Shown here in pieces: positions 59,091-64,000 of a DNA stretch of 64,000 bases (within the stretch, counting starts at the first letter, position 1; each line of letters begins with the position of its first letter). The stretch comes from Stratiolaelaps scimitus (Eukaryota; Arthropoda; Arachnida; Mesostigmata; Laelapidae), in NCBI GenBank assembly GCA_019614645.1, contig JABWDB010000019.1:2526501-2590500 (forward strand). The letters run 5' to 3'. The notes below the pieces were generated by a model. The model worked only from the letters and a program-made list of their open reading frames with translations, had not been told where the DNA came from and did no database searches. Position numbers and translations under genes: made by a program.

Positions 59091-59840
59091 ACAATTCATT
59101 TGCCTTCGACATAGCCTTCAATCCGACAGGCCTGCGAAGCCACCGGACGCTCCGGAGCCTTGGGGCGTTCCTATTTCGGGCGGCCGGCCAGCCAGCCTCC
59201 GAGTGCAGCTACCCAGTGAGAACTCGGATGTTTAGAGTGGGCGAGGCGAGGCGACGTTAGCCTGCGCGCCTGTGGCTTGCGAAAGAAGAAGTCGAGAACA
59301 TATGGGATCTCTCTCTTTTTTGGAATGCCAGGCATACCTGTGGCGGCGGTTGGCGCGACGCGGCCGTGCGAACTTCATGTGGCGCCGGCGGAGTCCCGAT
59401 CGGCGCCGTTGCGGTCGCCTTTTCAGAGGAACACCGGAAGGGGTGCGGGTCGAGATCGGGGCAGCTATGCTGGCTGCCGGCCGGAGATCGCGGCAACAGA
59501 GTTCTTCTCTTCACGCTTCCACCCGTATAGTTCCAGCGGCCGGGCGAACGGGTGGGACCGGAGCGCGGCAACGTGGCCTGGGTTAGCTTCTCGCTGCTGT
59601 ACCCCTCGTCCGATATTTCTTTCTTTTTCGGCACGGCCCTCGCACCCCCGCCCCTCCCACCTTGCGGCTGTGTACTGTCCAAAGAGGCGACAACCCACTC
59701 GCCAAGCTGACTCTGCTAGCCGGGCGGCGGACACTATCGCATTGGCAACGATGACCTTTATCGGTAATACGGCAGCAACACTAAGGTACGGCAGTGGCTG
59801 CTACAGTCAGTGTTTCATGCGTACATATATGTGCTAGGGC
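59091..59840. other. Isolated GC-rich island
   Basis: This is a short GC-rich island in AT-rich surroundings, open on both strands. It contains the candidate exon on the minus strand. The plus-strand 186-codon frame (59277-59837) starts at TTG and is judged a shadow. Confidence 0.5.
59338..59682 (-). CDS. Candidate coding exon, product unknown
   Basis: The minus strand is open from a stop near 59718 down to a perfect donor, CAG/GTATGC, at 59338/59337, in phase. The frame reads KKKEISDEGYSSEKLTQ, then TLPRSGPTRSPGRWNYTGG, then an HSCPDLDPHP stretch and a Pro/Ala-rich end. It is basic and Ser/Pro-rich, like the disordered linker of a scaffold or cytoskeletal protein, and has the look of phosphorylation sites rather than a fold. 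About 72 percent of codons end in G or C, against roughly 60 percent GC at first and 50 percent at second positions, which is coding-like. The 5' edge is not fixed. The given start is nominal, and an acceptor such as gcctctttggacag (near 59676) is possible. No linked exon was found. Confidence 0.35.
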
Positions 59841-60182
59841 GTACATGGATGGGATATATATTTACTCCAAAAAATGGTCGATACCGTAATGCCTCAATGG
59901 ACTGTACGTCAAAATGAAATTGCAGTTAACGCTATATTAAGGTTACGTATACGCATGGGTTCGAAATGTTCCTGATGGAACTACAGCCTCGCAGAACTAC
60001 ACCCGTCATTAAATTAAATATAGTCGAAGTTCAGTCGTGCGCACCTCATCTACGGTAAACTTTGAAGAGGAAAGTCTTTATGTGGCTATTTGGTGCTGAC
60101 TCGTATGTAACTGGGTACTTAGAGTGTTTTGTGTATATGTAAGTGTGTATACCAAGCTTACATATTATATTAGGGGTAATGC

Positions 60183-60718
60183 ATGCTAACCCCTTATAGC
60201 ACCAGTTGCGAACAATACAAGCAATATTTCTACGCAGAGTCGAGTTTAGGTGCAATGTTAAATGGAGGTGACCAAATGAAGGCCGCAGCCCTAAAACAAT
60301 TCCAACCAGGAATAATGAAAAATCCAGTTATGCTTAATAAAACCATTTATCTAACTGGTAGCAGAACAGAAAGAGGTCCATTATACTCAACGGAATCAAA
60401 TACTATTATTATGCATCATACGTTGTACAGTCATCGTATGATGCATAATAAGAATAATAATGAGTACTACTTTAGACCTCTAGCATTCGACACCTTGGGA
60501 TGGGGGGAGCCGAGGATATAATACAATCATTAAATTCTCTTCAGATATTAGCAGAAAGGTTTGCATCCGCTATAGGTGAACCACATGCTACCGAATCTTT
60601 AATGCAAAGATTTTCCTTAGAGATCCGAAGGGACAACGCAATTTCTATTTTGGGCGCCCGCTTAAGGATTGCAGAAGCGGAGCCTCCTTATTCTGGATAT
60701 TCTATTAAGAATATATAG
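60183..60718 (+). pseudogene. Retrotransposon RT-associated C-terminal fragment
   Basis: Two overlapping frames form one reading of about 178 residues. Frame one (60183-60521) contains TSCEQYKQYFYAESSLGAML, LKQFQPGIMKN and ends near RPLAFDTLGWG. Frame two (60500-60718) continues GGAEDIIQSL and SLMQRFSLEIRRDNAISILG. The switch falls in the run tggggggag, so a single-base indel there explains it. The pattern 'F-x-PLAFDTLG-x-WG ... RFS-x-E-x-x-R-x-NA-x-x-ILG' recalls the C-terminal tail of some non-LTR retrotransposon polyproteins. I recall it only in outline. A large hairpin (60406-60451) interrupts the protein just before the conserved block. No RT catalytic motif is present. Confidence 0.45.
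60406..60451. repeat. Perfect 17-bp hairpin with 12-nt loop
   Basis: ttattatgcatcatacg (60406-60422) and cgtatgatgcataataa (60435-60451) are exact complements. The palindrome lies inside the relic frame, where it reads as a palindromic His/Met/Asn-rich insert, and looks like an inserted element or snap-back duplication. Confidence 0.85.
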
Positions 60719-61305
60719 AGGAAAGCGTTCTTAGGCCACCAATATCGAACGCGTCGTAATGGGAGCAAAGTCGCTTCGAGGGACTGTCAAGTTGTCGGTT
60801 AGATATTCCGCCACCGATTTCGTGCTGGCCCTGTTACCTATTTCTTAAGCGTATGTTGCATCTTTGAACTCCTGTCTGCCTTTGTGTCTCGAGAGACCGC
60901 TGAAGGAGCTCGAATGGTAGCGTCGCACAGCTGTCATAGACGTGCAATATTCCGGTTTCTGCTGTGTATGAATTATGTAAGCATGGACGTACGCCGTTAA
61001 ATAGGATTCTTCGTTGTCGACTTTATAATTTTTTTTCCCATGAGAACCTAAGCGTTTACTGTGATACAGTACCAAATATCGTAAATCCATTAACCACTAA
61101 TTACTGTTTATTGATTTCACTCACTTAGTCAGCCGGACCAGCCCCATGTGCCTCTCGTTGTATTACGAAACTAACTTAATTTATAAAACACCACAGTAAT
61201 TATTGCAGTCCCCAGTGGAACAACGTTGGAACATAATGAATACAATAGCTTTCATGCGGGATTAGTAATCCCATCTCCGTGTGCTTCTAAAAGGTATCAA
61301 TTAAT

Positions 61306-61352
61306 CGAGTACATGAACGCAAACTTGAAGGAAGTTTAAGTTCATGTACTCG
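61306..61352. repeat. 21-bp hairpin, two mismatches, 5-nt loop
   Basis: cgagtacatgaac, gc, aaactt (61306-61326) pairs with aagttt, aa, gttcatgtactcg (61332-61352); 19 of 21 positions match. The flanks do not pair, so the 47-nt fold is short for an animal pre-miRNA. Confidence 0.8.
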
Positions 61353-61970
61353 CTCTATGTGAGGTTCACACCTCTCGCATGGGGCGTAGACCGCAACGAC
61401 AGTTCAACTTCGCAGAGGCTAGGGGATGTGGTTAGAATTATATTGTCAGACTTGCTCGAATGGACACGGCGTGTTACGTGCGCTTCCGAGAGATGTCAGA
61501 GAGATTTGTCAGCTGAACCTTGTCCTTTTCCCAGTTTGAGCATGTTTCGACACGCCAGTCAGGTTCCGCAGGGGAGCGGGTGTTAGGCCAACTGCAAAAT
61601 TAGACAAATACAGAATAATAACTTGTTTGTCGGTCCCTTAAGTGCACGATTATGACTGTTATTAAGGAACCGCGACTCTAAGGATTCTTAAGGATCTAAT
61701 TGTACTTATCAGAAGCGCTTGAAATTCATATGTATATGACCAAATTTTACTGAAATAAACTCAAAAGACGTACATGCGGGGAATCTAACATTGGATTCCT
61801 TCTTGCCGGAAGGATGCCTGTGGTCTACCACGCCAGGACTCATTCATCAAACATACTTCGTCAACTTTCGGCTCAGCTGTTTAACGTAACGAGCTTTCTT
61901 TCATAGAAGAAGAACAGCACCACATTATAGTATTCCTTTATTTTTGTACTCTTCGCTCCTCGCGCCGGCT

Positions 61971-61992
61971 GAAGTCGACGGAAGTCGATACC
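61971..61992 (+). repeat. Dispersed 22-mer, copy 2
   Basis: It matches 15916-15937 at 21 of 22 positions in the same orientation. The flanks differ. Confidence 0.45.
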
Positions 61993-62529
61993 CATTCATA
62001 TACTGCGTGTAATGTGTGTCACATCTCGGGACTCGTGCCAGCGACGCTTTGCTTTTTTTCACGGCCAGAGCAAAGTAACCCGACATCAAGAACGGTCTCG
62101 CTGCCGACTTCGACGCGTGTAACACCGGTAGATGCTGGCAGATTTCATCGCCGATTTTCGAACACAATCCCCCCCCCATCCCTCCCGGATGATCATTCAG
62201 ATTCGTGGAATGTGTCCGTCTCCTGATGGACAACCTCGACCTTGGCTGGCACGACAAGTCCGACTTCGCAAAGCATTAGCTTGTCAAAAGTGACGGCCAT
62301 CTACCACGTCGGTCTCCCGGCTTTGGCAGGCGGCGGTGACACAACGTGTCATCTGCGGTGACGACTGATCGTGTGCAGAGAGGGCCGCATCATATCGCTG
62401 CTGGCTTGGTGGTGTAGCGAAAGCCGATTCTAGACAAGATCGCACCGCCTATCCTATGCGAATTCGTTCACTGTGCGATATTGAGGGACGAAGCATATGG
62501 TGACGTCAGACGCAGCTGTGGCGTCGTGA

Positions 62530-62600
62530 CGGAAGGATCGAACCGAATATGCCGAATGTGCATGCCATAAACCCCACTATTCCACTGGCCAAGCGCATAA
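62530..62600 (-). repeat. tRNA-like sequence, probable SINE or tRNA relic
   Basis: Minus-strand ggttcgatcc (62535-62544) is an exact B-box. About 37 nt upstream is tggccagtgg (62582-62591), an A-box lacking one base. Spacing suits a pol III type 2 promoter. No cloverleaf can be closed, so it is a relic or a SINE head. Confidence 0.35.
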
Positions 62601-62607
62601 GGGCAAC

Positions 62608-62666
62608 TATATATATGTATAAATATATAATATACAAATACATATATATATACATATATACATTAA
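62608..62666. repeat. Compound TA/TATG-type repeat
   Basis: This is a diverged run of TA, ataaat and acata units, low complexity. Confidence 0.8.
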
Positions 62667-63449
62667 TATACCTCTGTTAATTGCTCCTCTCTCGCAATAT
62701 TTCCATACTGACGGCATTGCCTTTTGGCGCTCCTGTGAAGCTCCTCAATTTCTATTTGTTATAGTTGTGTCGTATGTACGCTAACATGTCAGATATCAGG
62801 CGTTCATAGCTGTTTCTCAAACATTGGCTGCAGCCTTCAACCCCACTCACTAATGTACAAAAAAACGGTATGTTTTCTTACTCAGCTTGACCCGATAGCC
62901 ATCGTGAACGGAACTGCGTGGCATCGCGAGTGCACATCCTTCTCGGCTATCTGCTGTAGGATTTAGTCTGGCAAGCTGCTCGGCTTTATGGTTTTGAGAC
63001 GAGATAAAGTCATTCGGTGACTTTCGTATAGTATAAATTGTTGAGAGTGCAAGGATTAGTTTACGGATTTCCTGCTAAGTTTTTTGCAATTTAACTGTTA
63101 ACTCACGTGTAGTATTGTGCTACCCACCGATGCGGTTTGTTCACTGTGCGTGTTGGCGCTTTGCCGTGCTTAGCCATCAGGCAAATCTTGTGGGAGCGGT
63201 CTGTCTCCTGACAATTTTGGAACTCTATCCAATTACTTAGCTGTTCATAAGAATTATTATATTTAGCATGATATCCCTCGTTGTCGTATGTTTTTAGATG
63301 TAATAAGCCTCGGTATCCTTGCTCGTAAGCATCTCACATAAATCTGCCTTCGCCATTGTTAGTCTCTCCTGGGTTACTTGAGTCATAATTATATTAGGTT
63401 AGCATTTGTTTAATCCCCCCTGCTCCTCGTATTGCTATATACCCCTTTG

Positions 63450-63476
<27 letters not shown>
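63450..63476. repeat. (TA)13 microsatellite
   Basis: This is an uninterrupted TA tract. Another lies at 63642-63660. Confidence 0.9.
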
Positions 63477-63481
<5 letters not shown>

Positions 63482-64000
63482 TATAGGAGTTTACAGTAGC
63501 ACTAGACGTAAATCTATAGTTAGAAAAACGTAGCCTGACAGTTAACGAGGCATGTGTTTCAGCTGCAAACCGCTTGTTGCCTAATTGCAAGCTTATTTTT
63601 GGTCCTGGGACCCCCATCAGCTATATTGCCATAAGCGTATGTATATATATATATATATATGTATACAGTTAGCAACAGTTCATATTTGTCGTTATTTGTC
63701 GCACATGGACACACACAGACACATAACCGTGTAGAGTGTCTTCGTCGTACCTGTTACTGCAGACCCAACCGCTCTTATTGCCATATTGGACCACTGATAA
63801 TATATGTATTTATGATAAGAATAGAGCAACGCCCCTTTCATCTCGGGCTTATTCTACGATGTGTAACATTTGACTCTTCACCGGCCCTATCTCCTCGTCT
63901 CACGCAGGGCAAAGCAATCTGCCTCAGCGTAATCGACACTGACCACCATACAGCGCTTGTTTGCGAGTGTTACCCATTTACCCCTCTAACTACTGACCCC

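Larger units (their letters stand above)
59841..64000. other. AT-rich stretch to the window end
   Basis: It holds the RT-associated relic (60183-60718), two hairpins (60406-60451 and 61306-61352), the second copy of the 22-mer (61971-61992), C9 (62169-62177), a tRNA-like relic (62530-62600) and TA tracts at 62608-62666, 63450-63476 and 63642-63660. I see no gene elsewhere. Confidence 0.5.

Noticed and set aside
59277..59837. 186-codon plus-strand frame
   Set aside because: It begins at TTG and lies opposite the better-supported minus-strand exon candidate, so it is probably its shadow.
60406..61352. Hairpins as canonical microRNA precursors
   Set aside because: The stems (17-21 bp) are too short and the flanks do not pair, so they are reported as hairpins only.
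1..64000. CRISPR array, bacterial operon, phage, rRNA or integrated virus
   Set aside because: There are no regularly spaced direct repeats, no ribosome-binding-site-linked gene runs, no rRNA core sequence and no viral polymerase or capsid motif. The RT traces are of non-LTR type.

Overview
The window looks like eukaryotic, most probably arthropod, nuclear DNA. There are no operons, no long open frames and no protein-coding gene that I can name. It does hold long (TA)n, (GA)n, (CAG)n and (GCC)n microsatellites, decayed Tc1/mariner-type DNA transposons, two decayed non-LTR retrotransposon 3' parts, and tRNA-like pol III A/B-box pairs. A chelicerate such as a mite would fit, but nothing here fixes the species.

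The layout alternates between two kinds of sequence. GC-rich, simple-repeat-rich blocks lie at about 3.5-4.7, 6.5-10, 11-17.7, 20-24.7, 30-35, 38.4-40.1, 41.8-43.1, 44.9-48, 53.5-55.5 and 59.1-59.8 kb. They carry purine or pyrimidine runs, CAG/CTG and GCC repeats and C homopolymers, and look like promoter/UTR or intronic regulatory DNA. AT-rich blocks lie between them and carry the transposon relics, (TA)n tracts and most of the hairpins.

The best-supported features are relics of mobile elements. They are an R1/LOA/Jockey-like reverse transcriptase 3' part (48.3-49.6 kb), a second RT-associated C-terminal fragment (60.2-60.7 kb), and four Tc1/mariner-type fragments (35.6-36.5 minus, 40.9-41.1 plus, 43.2-44.1 plus, 55.8-56.2 minus). 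There is also an unnamed 55-bp dispersed repeat with copies at 18.68 and 56.49 kb.

For genes, I can offer only candidates. Two minus-strand open stretches (3531-3721 and 59338-59682) have codon-position bias and consensus splice sites, so they may be internal exons. Several short ATG-started frames look protein-like. None matched a family I recognise. The window may be mostly introns and intergenic DNA around one or more large genes whose exons lie largely outside it. I found no CRISPR, rRNA, bacterial or phage system, and no convincing new multi-gene system. The most unusual material is a set of perfect or near-perfect short hairpins (one inside the 60-kb retrotransposon relic), the strand-biased poly-C tracts, and the unnamed dispersed repeat.
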